Positions 39,794 through 50,927 of a stretch of 64,000 nucleotides of DNA are shown piece by piece (positions within the stretch are counted from its first letter, which is position 1; every line of letters starts with the position of its first letter). This stretch comes from Varanus komodoensis (taxonomy: Eukaryota > Chordata > Lepidosauria > Squamata > Varanidae). A program made the translations under genes and the position numbers. The notes under the pieces were generated by a model. That model ran no database searches and was not told where the DNA came from. It worked only from the letters and a program-made list of their open reading frames with translations. The stretch is from assembly GCF_004798865.1 (NCBI RefSeq), contig NW_025335269.1:15923459-15987458 (forward strand). The letters are read 5' to 3'.

Positions 39794-40515
39794 GTTGTTA
39801 GTCGCGAAGTCGTGTCCGACCCATCGCGACCCCATGGACAACATTCCTCCAGGCCTTCCTGTCCTCCACCATCCCCCGGAGTCNNNNNNNNNNNNNNNNN
39901 NNNNNNNNNNNNNNNNNNNNNNNNNNNNNNNNNNNNNNNNNNNNNNNNNNNNNNNNNNNNNNNNNNNNNNNNNNNNNNNNNNNTTTTGCCATCTATTGTT
40001 TCCAGCATTAGGCTCTTCTCCAGGGAGTCCTTCCTTCTCATTAGGTGGCCAGAGTATTTGAGTTTCATCTTCAGGATTTGGCCTTCTAAAGAGCAGTCAG
40101 GGTTGATCTCCTCTAGGACTGACCGGTTTGATCGCCTTGCGGTCCAAGGGACTCACAGGAGTCTCCTCCAGCACCACAATTCAAAGGCCTCAATCCTTTG
40201 GCGCTCAGCTTTCCTTATGGTCCAGCTTTTGCAGCCATACATTGCAACTGGGAAAACCATAGCCTTGACTATACACATTTTTGTTGGCAGGGTGATGTCT
40301 CTGCTTTTTAGTATGCTGTCTAGATTTGCCATAGCTTTCCTGCCCAGGAACAAGTGTCTTTTAATTTCTTGGCTGCAGTCCCTGTCTGCGGTGATCTTGG
40401 AGCCCAGGAAAATAAAATCTGTCACTACCTCCATTTCTTCCCCATCTATTTGCCCAGAAGTGAGAGGACTGGATGCCATGATCTTAGTTTTCTTAATTTT
40501 CTTAAAGTTGAGTTT
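39794..40515 (-). mobile_element. BovB LINE fragment inserted in RTE copy, with 7-base target duplication
   Basis: The minus strand encodes FIFLGSKITADRDCSQEIKR, AMANLDSILKSRDITLPTK and FELWCWRRLL, the BovB C-terminal domain, continuing to GRTRLRD near the tail. GGTGGTT flanks it at 39787-39793 and 40516-40522. About 620 known bases plus a 100-N gap remain; it is 5'-truncated. BovB is known for horizontal spread between squamates and other animals. Confidence 0.85.
39884..39983. other. Assembly gap (100 N)
   Basis: One hundred N, the usual placeholder for a gap of unknown length. It lies within the BovB copy, just inside its 3' end. Confidence 0.99.
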
Positions 40516-40655
40516 GGTGGTTAGACTCCATTGAAGAGGATGCAGGCCAGAGCATAATTTAGCTGAAAGAAGTGGTACGAGATCAGAAAGTGTGGCAAGA
40601 TTTGGCCCATAGGTTCACTTGTAGTTGGACATGACTGAACAACAAACAAAAACAA

Positions 40656-41360
40656 TTGTTGCAAATGACCCAGAAAGCTTCAGCTACTGAATAATAGAGG
40701 AAATGTAACGAATTATAGATAAAACAGGATTGCATTCCACCAGATGCAGAGGATTGGTGAGAGCTCTGCACCTGGTAGAATGCAAAGCTAATGAATAAAG
40801 AGAAACAGGAGCAAAAATAATAAAAAATCTGATGAAGCACCATGGCTCAACATTAGAGAAAAGTGGTGCAATTTGAATGTTATGCAAAAAAGAAGAAAAA
40901 AGAAGAAGAAAGTTCCATTTTTCAGTGACTAATTAGTACAAGGGTAGGAAAACCATCTCATTCCAACCTGGCTCCAGACAAATTTGTCAAGGGCTGCATG
41001 CCAGCATTATGAGCATATCCTCTAAATATGCTTGCTCCCCACATACCCCATCCACGCATATCCCTCTCACCTGATCTATGTAGATCTCCTACTCCCAGTT
41101 GCTCTTCCATCCCCTCTCCCTTATCATCTCAAGTCCTCACAGGCTAGATGGGGAGACTTGGTAGGTCTAATTCAGCCCACAGGCCAGAGGTTCTCCATCC
41201 CTGGATTAAAGAATGTCTAAGGATCCTGAATCACACCTGACATTTAGACATTTTAAGAAAGTTTCATGTTTTCAAATAGTAAATGAAATCTGTCATACTG
41301 CAAGACTATTTACCCAGCCCTAAAAACCAAAAAGAGCAAAAATACCATTTTCTCAAGGCT
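40656..41360. other. Unassigned intron with purine-rich runs
   Basis: Contains an AAGAAG-type run near 40890-40910. A perfect donor-like site at 41068 has no open exon behind it. Confidence 0.4.
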
Positions 41361-41368
41361 TCTTAAGC

Positions 41369-41708
41369 CATGAGTCCTCAAACTATGGCTTGCAGGATGG
41401 ATACGGCTTACTGCGCAGGTGGGAGGTGGTGGCTTGCTCGCTTGGAGATGGTTTTGGACTTGTTGGGAGATCTCCCAGCGAGTTCAAAACCATCTCCAAG
41501 CGAGCAAGCCACCACCGTCTGCCTCCCCCGCGCATGCGTGCTTGCCGCTGCCTCGCAGTGCGGGCTGGAGGTGGTGGCTTGCTTGCTCGGAGATGGTTTT
41601 GAACTCGCTGGGAGATCTCCAAGCAAGCCGCCACCACGCGCACCCAACGCCACCTTGCGCGCACCCAACAATGCCTCTGGCCCCCTACTGAAAAAGTTTG
41701 AGGACCCG
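41369..41708. mobile_element. hAT DNA transposon (non-autonomous), with 8-base target duplication
   Basis: The ends read CATGAGTCCTCAAACT and AGTTTGAGGACCCG, inverted relatives of the hAT terminus CAGGGGTCCTCAAACT. TCTTAAGC flanks it at 41361-41368 and 41709-41716; eight bases is the hallmark of hAT insertion. Inside, GGTGGTGGCTTGCTCGCTTG, its reverse complement, and a third direct copy form a foldback. It has no transposase. GC content is far above its surroundings. Confidence 0.85.
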
Positions 41709-42454
41709 TCTTAAGCCCTTGGCTCATGTTTCTGTAGTTTATGCCAGGACCATTCCATGTTAAAACTGAGCCAGATTTAAAGTTGATTGTCAATGCTTTT
41801 AGCATACTCAAATATCTAAGATCTATACTATTTACATCTGTTACATGAATTTAGCTATTAATTTGGTAACTTGTCAATATTATTATGGTCCACAGTTTAT
41901 TTAATTTACATGTTATTAAACCTGTAATCAATAAATAGAGATTTCAAAACATTATCCTCACATATAGAAGGTATTCTCAAGGAACAAATAAAAATTAAAT
42001 GAACAGTACCTAGTAAAATGTACTAAGTAAATGATTCCTACTACAGCCTTCCTTTTTATTCATAGCACCAATAACATGAATGCTGATAACCAGCTAAGTT
42101 TGAATAAACCTAGTTCAAATAAGTTAGATTATATTCTGTTCTGAAGTGGTTTAAAAAGTATTACATATCTCATCTGGAGCTTAAACACACAGGTAAGAGC
42201 AATCAATAAGCAAACAGTATTTTTTAAAAGCTGGCATTTCTCTTCATGCTAATATACTTGCTTATTACTTAGCAATATCAATAGCAATGAAACACCAAGC
42301 AAACTTCAAATACATAACACTTTAAATGAAGAGATATGACTGATAAAATATCACTTCTCTTTAAATTTCCCTAGGATTAATGGTGTGCTACTCAAAATAA
42401 AATACTAATTATGGCTGAACACAGAATGATATTAACAAAAATAGCAATATTAAC

Positions 42455-42740
42455 TAACAAGATTTATATACCACTCCATATTGAAGGATGGAGGTTCTTG
42501 ACTGAACAATAAAATATAAAACTGATAAAAACAAAACAAAACCAAAATCAATAAAATAGTGGTTGGATAGTTCAGAATTGTTTCCTGAAATAAAAGTATT
42601 TCCAGCAAAATAGTACAATGCTGGCTCCTGCCTCCAGAGAGCTCCAGAGAAATGGAGCTGCTATCCTAAAGTCTCTTTTCTGAGCAGATTCTAATCAGGT
42701 CTCAAATCTATATGGAACCAAGAACACTCCTTCAAATGAG
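42455..42740 (-). mobile_element. L2/CR1-like LINE 3' end
   Basis: It starts with GATTTATATACCACTCC and continues with GCTCCTGCCTCCAGAGAGCT, in the order seen for LINE tails of this type on the minus strand. It is diverged and 5'-truncated. Confidence 0.5.
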
Positions 42741-45700
42741 CTCAGTGGTTGGTAAAAGAAATGGTTTTCTATGTCTTGCCATACAAAACCCACACAAGTA
42801 CCCATAAAGAATTGAAGTTTTAGCACATATAACCACCTTTGCTACTGATAACGTTTTAAAAACTCTACTTGAAGTATACGACTGATGATTTTTTTTAATG
42901 TACATTCTACTAAGTTTGCAGCAAAAAGGAAAAAAACAATTAAACACATTGCCATGTCACTCTACCAAATTAAGAAGCCACTCAACTAAGTGGGGAATCC
43001 AGCATGGTTGTCTGTAGCCCATTCCAGATGCACATGTTGTCCTCCATGATCTTAACTAGCATCATCACAATGGACATTTCAGAATCCTTTAGTCAAGACA
43101 AGGAATGAGTTACTGAAGTATGTGCTGCCAAGGAAGAGGCAGAGACTAGTAATGGTGCCAAAGATAGAGCTGCAACTCTTGGTACTGAGGCAACCAGTGA
43201 AGGTTGTAGTTGATGAGCAGACAGTGCACTGTCACAAGACTATAGCTAGGATCAGTGCTAACAGTATCACAGATACTAATCCCATTTTCATAAGGCAACA
43301 GTAAGAGACAAAGGGGCAAAAATGTTAGGCTCTGATAGCAAGGATATAGTGCACAATTCATTTAAAACAGAAGTGCACAGGAGGCAGACTGACACTTCAT
43401 TGATAATTAGTACAGACAAAAGGGAACTATTACCTATAAAAGATAAATGTACAATGTGATTTTGTGACACTTTCATGTACCCAGAGAAACAAAAGATCTG
43501 TATATCAAACCATTTAACAAAGTCACTTGTTGCTATTTTGCATTGAGCTTCAAAATCTTTCCATGCTACATGTTGAACAAATTAGCAAGACCAAGCAGAT
43601 ATTTTAGGTACAGACATGTTTGGTAAACATTTTCATTCTGTCCACAGTTGATTTTAGACTTTAATTATTGTTTTGAAGTATTTCCCATACTTCCTGTGTG
43701 GAATCCCTGCAGTTAAAGCCTCAGGGTTTCTTTTCTTTTTTTAACCATGCTTCCTACACTGTAAGCAAACGACACAAAAGATGTGTCAAAAATAGCACCA
43801 ATTAGAAAGTGATATGCTATATTTCCTTTCCCATTAGGCATTTAATATTGCACTCAAACTAAAAGAATATTTGGAATGGCATGTTCTTTGTTACTCATTA
43901 TTTGTTTTAAAAAACATTTAAGGGGGCACACTACATGAACCAAAAGGATAATATGCACTAAAGTAGTGTGAGCACAAGTAATGTTGCTTGACATTTCTTC
44001 AAATATATTCATATAAGCTTCATAGATCTTCTTGTTTTTTATTAAATGTAGTGATTAGATTGTATTTAAACAAATAGAAAGAACTACTTCTATGGTCACC
44101 TTCAGCTCAATACCAATAATGGGTTTTTTTTGTCTGAAATGCATAATTAAAATGGTTTATAGAAAAAGGGTACTAGCACTTGTTAATATAGTTCTTCCAT
44201 TAATTTACAAACACACGGAACATTAACTGATGAAAGGGACACTTGTTAAATTACCTTACAAAACATTTCAAATAAAAAAAATCATAAGATTAAAATTCAG
44301 AAAATTCCATACTGGAGTTTTGAGAATCATTCCCTCCTCCCAGTGAACTCGGCAGTTCCATAAGACTGAATAAGTATCTCTAACAGAGATGTCAAATATT
44401 TCAACAAACTACACCATACCTGTGTCATTACACAACCTGCTGTGATGCAGAGTAATTTCTAAGGACATTCTATCACTCATAGAGATCCTGCTAGATGGCT
44501 ACAGCCAGGTAAACTCAAAATGGAAGCAATGGAAAGACCCTTTCTTTTTATACATGAAAGAAAAAAATAACTGCCCTTGGACACTCTGTATTTTTAAATC
44601 AGTAAGACCACCTTGCCACTGCAACTATGAAGTCTTCTCTGCCTCCTCAGCAGGTTCATTCCACCATTATCACAAATTACCTCCCTCTGCCCAAAAAAAA
44701 AAAAAAAAAAAAAACCAACGGTCTAGTTTGACTAATTTAAAAGCCATTTGTAGATGTTTGAAAAACAGGGACATACAGAATTATTAACTGTTAAAAATTA
44801 TAAAATGGTAAAAACTGCTTCTTCTGATACTTACTGGGAAATAATTCTGATTTTACAACAGCATTTATATTTATATTTCATTTGTGCACATGCAAATCAA
44901 ACCTCTGTTCAACCTGACTACTAATAAAGTAATTAATTAGTCATGATGAGGTTGGATTGGTGTTCTATGATGGAAGGAGTACATTTTTTTTTTAACCCTG
45001 TGCACCGAAAAAGTTATCAGATAAATAGCTGGTCGCTTGGCAAACTGTACTGCATAAAAGATTAAGGGTTAACAGCAGATTCAGATATAATTGTGGGTTA
45101 TGTGAATCACCTGTAAATATGCCTTCAAAAAGAGAATATTGCCCTTTCTAGGATTAACTTTATTTCCTATCTGTGGATAGCAGAAAAGGACTGTAACATA
45201 TTTCTGCCTATACAAATCCCAGTTTTCATAACTTACCTGCCCTGCTAAGTTGTTTTAAGACTTCTTATAATCTGTTGAACAACAACTGTCAGAAGTACAT
45301 AGTATAGAAGGTAGCAACAAATTTGCTGGAAATATACTTACTGCCCTTTAGCATTGTAAAAGATGAGCTGAGAATTAGAGGAAAAGATGAAACAAAACAA
45401 TGTGGACACAAATTAAACACCTAGACATTTCCATTTGAAAAAATATATTGTCTATCAGCCTATTGACAACTCCTGATAATAATCTTGTGTAAACTTTGGG
45501 AAGTGTTAAATTTCAATAAAACTGATAGATAATGTAGAAAGAAATGAGCTTTTACGTTGAATGTCTGCATTAATGTTCTAAAGAACAACATTACTTTTCT
45601 TATACTTTCATGTTTTCATAGAGAAAAAAGGGTAACTTGTTGAATCAGGTATACTTTATCTTTTATAGAAAGTATGATCAGACCAAAGTCTTTTTGTTTT

Positions 45701-46012
45701 TAAAATCATTCAAAACATTCAATTTCAGACCAAGACAATTGAAATATTGTGAAGATTGATGGCTAATTTTCTTAGCAATGAGAAAGTATTACATATATAT
45801 TATAACTACAGCAAGAGGGTAGATCTGCGTGTAAAACACACAATGGAGAAACTACATGGACAAGTAAGGTAATATGGTTGAAAATACTACTACTGGAGCA
45901 ATAACAAATTTTGAAGTGTCAATTCAATATTAACTTTATCAAATTCAACTAGTTATTTTTTAAATACTTAAGACTAAAGACAGAATCATGTGACTTCAAA
46001 AGAAAGACTCAC
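42741..46012. other. Host intron, unassigned
   Basis: A poly-A run lies at about 44692-44714. A 62-codon minus frame at 43288-43476 has an acceptor-like start (TATCTTTTATAG) but no convincing donor. Otherwise nothing could be named. Confidence 0.4.
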
Positions 46013-46049
46013 CATAGAGAAATGAGTTTCCTAACATACCAATTGTAAT
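46013..46049 (-). CDS. Candidate small exon (37 bases)
   Basis: The acceptor (GTGTTGTGTTCACTTCAG) and donor (ATG then GTGAGTCTT) are both strong. In phase 0 it reads ITIGMLGNSFLY and leaves one base, which the 37.5 kb exon completes. A competing exon-like segment at 47099-47142 cannot be placed in the same frame, so this one is preferred. It is short and hydrophobic, and the call rests on splice sites and phase. Confidence 0.42.
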
Positions 46050-48669
46050 CTGAAGTGAACACAACACGATTAACTAATTAACTTAAGTAGAAGTGGGATC
46101 AACAGGTGCTCCCCCTTCTGAAATTCTGTTTTGGTCTTCATTCTGTTTCCATTATGACTGGCACTGCTTTCAGGTCACTTTAATCCACAATGAGCAATTT
46201 AGCAAAGGAAATCCACACCCGTACCTAAATTTAGTCCTCAAATACCTCCTTTGATCTTCCTGTCCCTAGATGCAGTTATAACATCTTCAGTTCCTCCACA
46301 CCCATTTGTTACAACCTTTTGAAGAAACTGTAATTCCAACCCAAAAGTGTTTATTGCAGATATTATGGTGAGAAACAAAATTTCTTCAAAGCTTGTCAAA
46401 TAAATCTGATACAGCACTTAGCACTTATTAGTATTTAAATAGGGTAATGATGTACAAAAGCATATGCTTTTCTCACTTCTCACTTTATTTACAGTCATTC
46501 CATTGAAGCAAATGGGTTGGATATTACTTGAAAATAATAACTACTTAAAGTGTTACTCTGGGGCTTCAGATTTTACTATATAAAATACTAAACACTATTT
46601 TGCCTTGGACTGAAACCAAAAAAATAAAATTTAATTCAGTGCTGGTTAACTTTCTATCAGTTTATTATTATTGCTTCAAAAAGCTTTTCAGGTGGTTTAC
46701 TCTTTTCCCAATTGCATTCAGTATATGATTAAACTTACAATTTTCTTAACTAAGTAGCTCAGTATGCTAATTAGTTCACTGCATATTCCATGTCAAAATG
46801 CCACTGATTCTGAAAACAGTGCTTGACTAATGTTTCTGGAAACATGTACTACAAATAAATCACTGTGATTTTTTAAAAACAGTTTAAGTAATATGTGCTT
46901 TAGTAGCTAACACCAAAAGCCTCTATATGACTTCACTTCCTAAAATGGCATCCATTTTCTTATTAAAAATTGCATACAATTTTATTATGGAAATGATTAC
47001 CAAACATCTTGTAAAAATTTTAATGGAATCAAATATGGTGTAGCCATGTAGCACATAGGAAGCCAGAGTGGCTACTGGAATATACACTGAATACTCACTT
47101 TCCTTTCTAGTAAACTCGGCTGACCTTTTTTCAAAAATCATTCTGCAATGAATTGTCCTATACGTAGAACAAATTCTTCAAACAAAGTACTGCAACTCAC
47201 ACTGAAATTGTTGTGAAATGACCAACATTGTTGTGAAATGACAAACACCTTAAGAAAAATATTACCCTAATGCTGTTTTTGTTTCCTGGCTTTTTAAAAA
47301 CATTTAGGAGATACTCTGGATATTTTGTGTATCATTACTTGAACATGCAGTAAATAGTCTTGTTAAATCAATACAAACAACCCTTTGGTAGAATAAACCT
47401 GTTTAAAATGGTACATGATAGCACAAAATGGCCTAGAGCCAAAACAGGTCTATGATATTGCAATCCTAATGTTTTGGCACTAAAAATGGCACTATGCTCT
47501 ATAACAAAGGTCAGAGGTATAATTAGGGGTCTGAGAAATTTACAACTGAGTTATCAACCCATCCCATGATCTTTGTCATTCTTGCCCACTCTTTCCTGTC
47601 TTTGTCACCCATCTATGTGAATCACTGGGATAATGAATATTTGTTAAAAGATTATGTAGAGGCATATATGTTGACCTGTTGAAAACATCCTAGGTGTGTT
47701 CACTTCTGTAGGATCCTAGGAACCTATTGGTTCTAGTTCATGGATTCATCTCCATTTAATTTTTAGAAAACAGACAATTCCAACAGTGCTTTCTATGTTC
47801 ACAGGTCATCTCCACAAGAATCATATCTTACAAGAAGTTGGGGTTTTGGAAGGGTTGGACACTGCTTACTTTTGCACAGTAGTCTGGAGCTTGGATCTCA
47901 GCTGTTCTTGTAAATTCTAATATGCTATTCAATGTAAAATCCAGCAAGCCTTGCACACCCAAGGTTGTGTGTGTGAACGTGTGTGTGTGTTTTAAGAATT
48001 GTCCCCCTCTTCTCTCATGCAGTAGTCTGAAGCAAGATATTCTAGGGAAAATAGTAAAATAAATCAGACTGCTAAGAAGCAAGAAAGTTTCCTATTACAC
48101 TGATTATAACCTTTTTGTCAAAGTATATAATAGTCCCAAGCAGAGAAACAGTATATTGGGGGTGGGTGGAGGATTGAGTTTAACAGAAACATTTGTTCAC
48201 CCAGAACTGATGATTATGTGAATTTATTTAATCTTATATGAGTAAAAGAATTTGATTTGGAAGGTTATTATGTGTTGTTAATCTCTAAGGATAAAAGTAA
48301 AGTAACATAATTAGACACATTTTCCTCCCTATCTCAGTTTGATGGTGTTAAAGCAGTCTAATTAGTACTTTCACAAGTGAATTCCTGGTTGCCTTCATGT
48401 ATTACTACTCCCCATGGAAACTAGCAATAAAAACGAACCTGACAACTTTAACAAAGGCTCTAGATCAGGGTGCAATTTAATTAAGAAGGGACAAGAGACT
48501 GCCAATCATATTCAGAAACACTATTCATTAAACAAGGCTAATTGATACAAAGGTGGCATCTTTTCTGGAATCCAATCTCTTCCACTGCTGCAAGCAATAC
48601 CTCACTGAACATTAAGTGCTAAAAGGTTTGACATAATACATTTGGGATACAGGAGTAAGAAACACTCAC
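46050..48669. other. Host intron, unassigned
   Basis: A TG repeat lies at 47967-47991. A short direct repeat (CATTGTTGTGAAATGAC) occurs twice at 47204-47242. No further exon fits the phase. Confidence 0.4.
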
Positions 48670-48738
48670 ATATTCCACTGAATCACTCTTCCATAACACT
48701 TGCAAAGTAATACTAGTGTTTTCCCCTTGGGCAAACAC
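48670..48738 (-). CDS. Probable exon, unrecognised protein (23 codons)
   Basis: The exon is exactly 69 bases, phase 0 to phase 0. The acceptor is CGTAAACAG with a moderate pyrimidine tract, and the donor is TAT then GTGAGTGTT, which is strong. The open frame begins VFAQGENTSITLQVLW and ends DSVEY. The next exon downstream (46.0 kb) also starts in phase 0. Because the length is a multiple of three, skipping it would keep the frame. Splice-site strength and a unique open frame support it; no homology is recognised. Confidence 0.5.
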
Positions 48739-49589
48739 CTGTTTACGAACAGGGACATGTCATTAGAAGTGACTTCAGCCTCTTACACTCAATGCCAAAT
48801 TTAGTGTAAATCACTTGGGTTATTCCAGGATTGGAATTCCAATCCTATGTTCTGGACAATTAACTACAACCTTTAGTTTCTAATTACTTATCTAAGGTGT
48901 TTAAAGCAGTGTGTGAAAACAGAGAAAGGAAAACAGAGACAGCATTCACATTTTCCAGAGAGACAAATGGTACCACCTGCTTAGTTAATACAAACACACC
49001 CTGAAAAGCTACAAATGAATAAGGCAACTTATTAACTCACAGCATGTACAGTCTAATTTATATATTACTGATGTCATAGACCTTTATGGAGCAAGTGAAA
49101 GCCTTTCTTAACTATTGAAAGAATAAATAAATATGTCAACACATTACACAGAAAACACTTCACTGTGAGAATTATATACCAAAAATGGGAACACAGTTGG
49201 CATCATCAAAAGCATTTCCTCCCATTCAGGTATGGATGTCAACCATGTCCTGCTTGTTGTTGTACTTCTCCCACCCCACATTTCAAAACCTACTGTAAAA
49301 CTGTCCATGTGACAATGTACTGGGTAAGTTTTAATGTTCTTGCTTTTGTGCTTAAGCCAAGTCTATTGTAGAATGAGGAATTGTGAAAATCCTTCAACAG
49401 TTCAATATACACCATAAACAATAGAATCAGACAAAATATTTGTTCTGCTGAATGTAAATTCATACTCTACAATGCAACTGCATCGGAATTTCTTTAACTG
49501 CAAGTTGTATAACTAAAAGGGAAAAATTGGCTAAATATATTCTTGTAAGAGAATCTGTGCCACCGTTCCTGCTACTAAGTAATAAAATG

Positions 49590-50850
49590 CTTAGGTTTGG
49601 AACTGGCAGCTGGCTTCAAACCTGAGCGTTCTTTCACTGTGCAGAACAGTAGGGTAAGACAAATGGGGGGAAGGATCCTTCTCAGCTCTCCTTCCTCAGA
49701 AAAATCTGAATGGCACTTCTGTTCCTGGTCAGGCAGAAACAGTCGTTAGAAGTGGTGATACACTGCAGTATTTCACGCCCCACCTGCAATGATAGAATAA
49801 GTGGAGGGAACCCTCATCTGTAATGATGCAACTTTATGGGAGTCAGGGACCAGTGGGGGACAACCCTTTGGTTCTTCCCCCACTGCAAAGTTCAAAGAAC
49901 CTGAAATCCCTATCTAAGCTCGTGCATTTGAAAGCAAGCCTCACTGTGTTCAGCATGGATTACTTTCAAGAAAATACCTCCTCAGTGGTTCTCTTAGATC
50001 AAAAGGCTAAAAATGTTCCTTATGAACTGGAAAAAATCAAACAGGAAAAAATTTCCCTGCTGATTAGAAGTGGCTATCCTGAAACAAGACTGTGCCACTC
50101 TCCATCTAATGGTGGCATGTTGAGTTTTCAGGAACTCCCAGGAGCAGTCAAACCCTATTGCTGCCCAGTGATTTCTTTCTTCCCCTTTTTTCAAGCTGCT
50201 CATGGAGTTGGGCTCACTTCTAAGTGTCAGCAGAAAAACCCACTACATGATCTGCTACTGAAGAAAAGAACAGCTTTTGTAACCCATTCTGCTTACACAT
50301 GCAGTTATATATTTAATCAGCTCCAAGCGGTGCTTTACAACTTTTAGGCATGTTCCTGATTCTCAAAATAGAACAATATTTCTGGAATTTCCCCCTTTTT
50401 AGACTAACAAGCTCTGCACTGTGAACCCAAAGATCTTCTGGGCTTCCCATTCTCCTAGAAAAACTCCGGCTTCAAGGGACCAGGAGGTTATAATTTTAGG
50501 GTCTGTTGCCTCCAGAGTCTTCGTTTTCAACACAAAAGGTGGACCCAGGCCTGAAGTCTCCTTAATTTGTTTTAGAATTGAGTGCTCTGCCTCACACTGT
50601 GGGAGGCCATGTACACTCCTCAATCTGACAAGGAGGAGGTCTAATTTCTAGTCTCTTGCCATTGATTAGTTCCCAAACACACCTATGGAGGGCAGGGAAA
50701 GAGTAATGTGAATATACCAAATTGCAGCCATTTTTTTCTTCCTGTGTCTTATGGGGAAGAAATGAAGGCTGGTTTTGTTGCTGCCTTAGATACTTTATAG
50801 GTGCTGGGAACAAGACAAAATGGAAGCCTTCCTCCTTGAAACACTTCATT
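49590..50850. other. Block of unexplained open frames
   Basis: The block is less AT-rich than its surroundings. The plus strand holds a 174-codon ATG frame at 49823-50347, the longest N-free one in the window. The minus strand holds a 74-codon frame at 50399-50623 entered by a strong acceptor (CCTCCTCCTTGTCAG) but with no donor. Neither product resembles a known family or the LINE proteins here. It could be an old gene or element remnant, or chance. Confidence 0.35.
49682..49783 (-). CDS. Exon-like segment ending in a stop codon; alternative terminal exon or pseudo-exon
   Basis: After an acceptor-like CATTGCAG, one frame stays open for 33 codons and then meets TGA. The peptide starts VGREILQCITTSNDCFCL and continues with an Arg/Asn/Ile-rich stretch ending in KES. 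The other two frames close quickly. No usable GT donor lies before the stop, so it cannot be a normal internal exon as read. It sits in phase 0 just upstream of the 48.7 kb exon. Possible readings are an alternative last exon giving a short isoform, a decayed exon, or a chance frame. No poly-A signal was recognised close downstream on the minus strand. Confidence 0.28.
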   Translation of the reverse strand: MGREILQCITTSNDCFCLTRNRSAIQIFLRKES

Positions 50851-50927
50851 ATAGTTCATATCATTTTATTAGAGAACTGAGAATTCTAGCTTTCATTTAA
50901 AAAGCAGTTTACAGAAAAATATCACAT

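Larger units (their letters stand above)
39310..40655 (+). mobile_element. RTE-type LINE, 3' part, split by a BovB insertion
   Basis: The left half (39310-39793) encodes EEFTFLGSLITHSGECSPEI and later FELCWRRLLRI-like and YFGHIM motifs of the RTE C-terminal region, with stop codons. The right half (40516-40655) resumes with GGWLDSIEEDAG and LKEVVRDQKVWQDLAH, the expected next segment. It ends near GACATGACTGAACAACAAAC. The frame is thus interrupted exactly by the minus-strand BovB. The host copy is the older of the two. Confidence 0.8.

Noticed and set aside
39743-40534. 263-codon plus-strand frame across the N gap
   Set aside because: It runs through N and is the antisense of the BovB coding region.
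41074-41150. Perfect donor CAG|GTGAGAGG on the minus strand
   Set aside because: All three frames behind it have stops and there is no pyrimidine-rich acceptor.
41370-41811. Several 70-142 codon frames on both strands
   Set aside because: All lie within or across the GC-rich hAT foldback and are by-products of its composition.
47099-47142. Exon-like segment with GTGAGT donor on the minus strand
   Set aside because: Its phase cannot be reconciled with the better-spliced 46.0 kb exon, and the frame needed at its end has a TGA near its start.
50595-50623. 29-base exon-like segment with an excellent acceptor
   Set aside because: Very short, phase mismatch, and the frame continues past the donor to a stop without another site.
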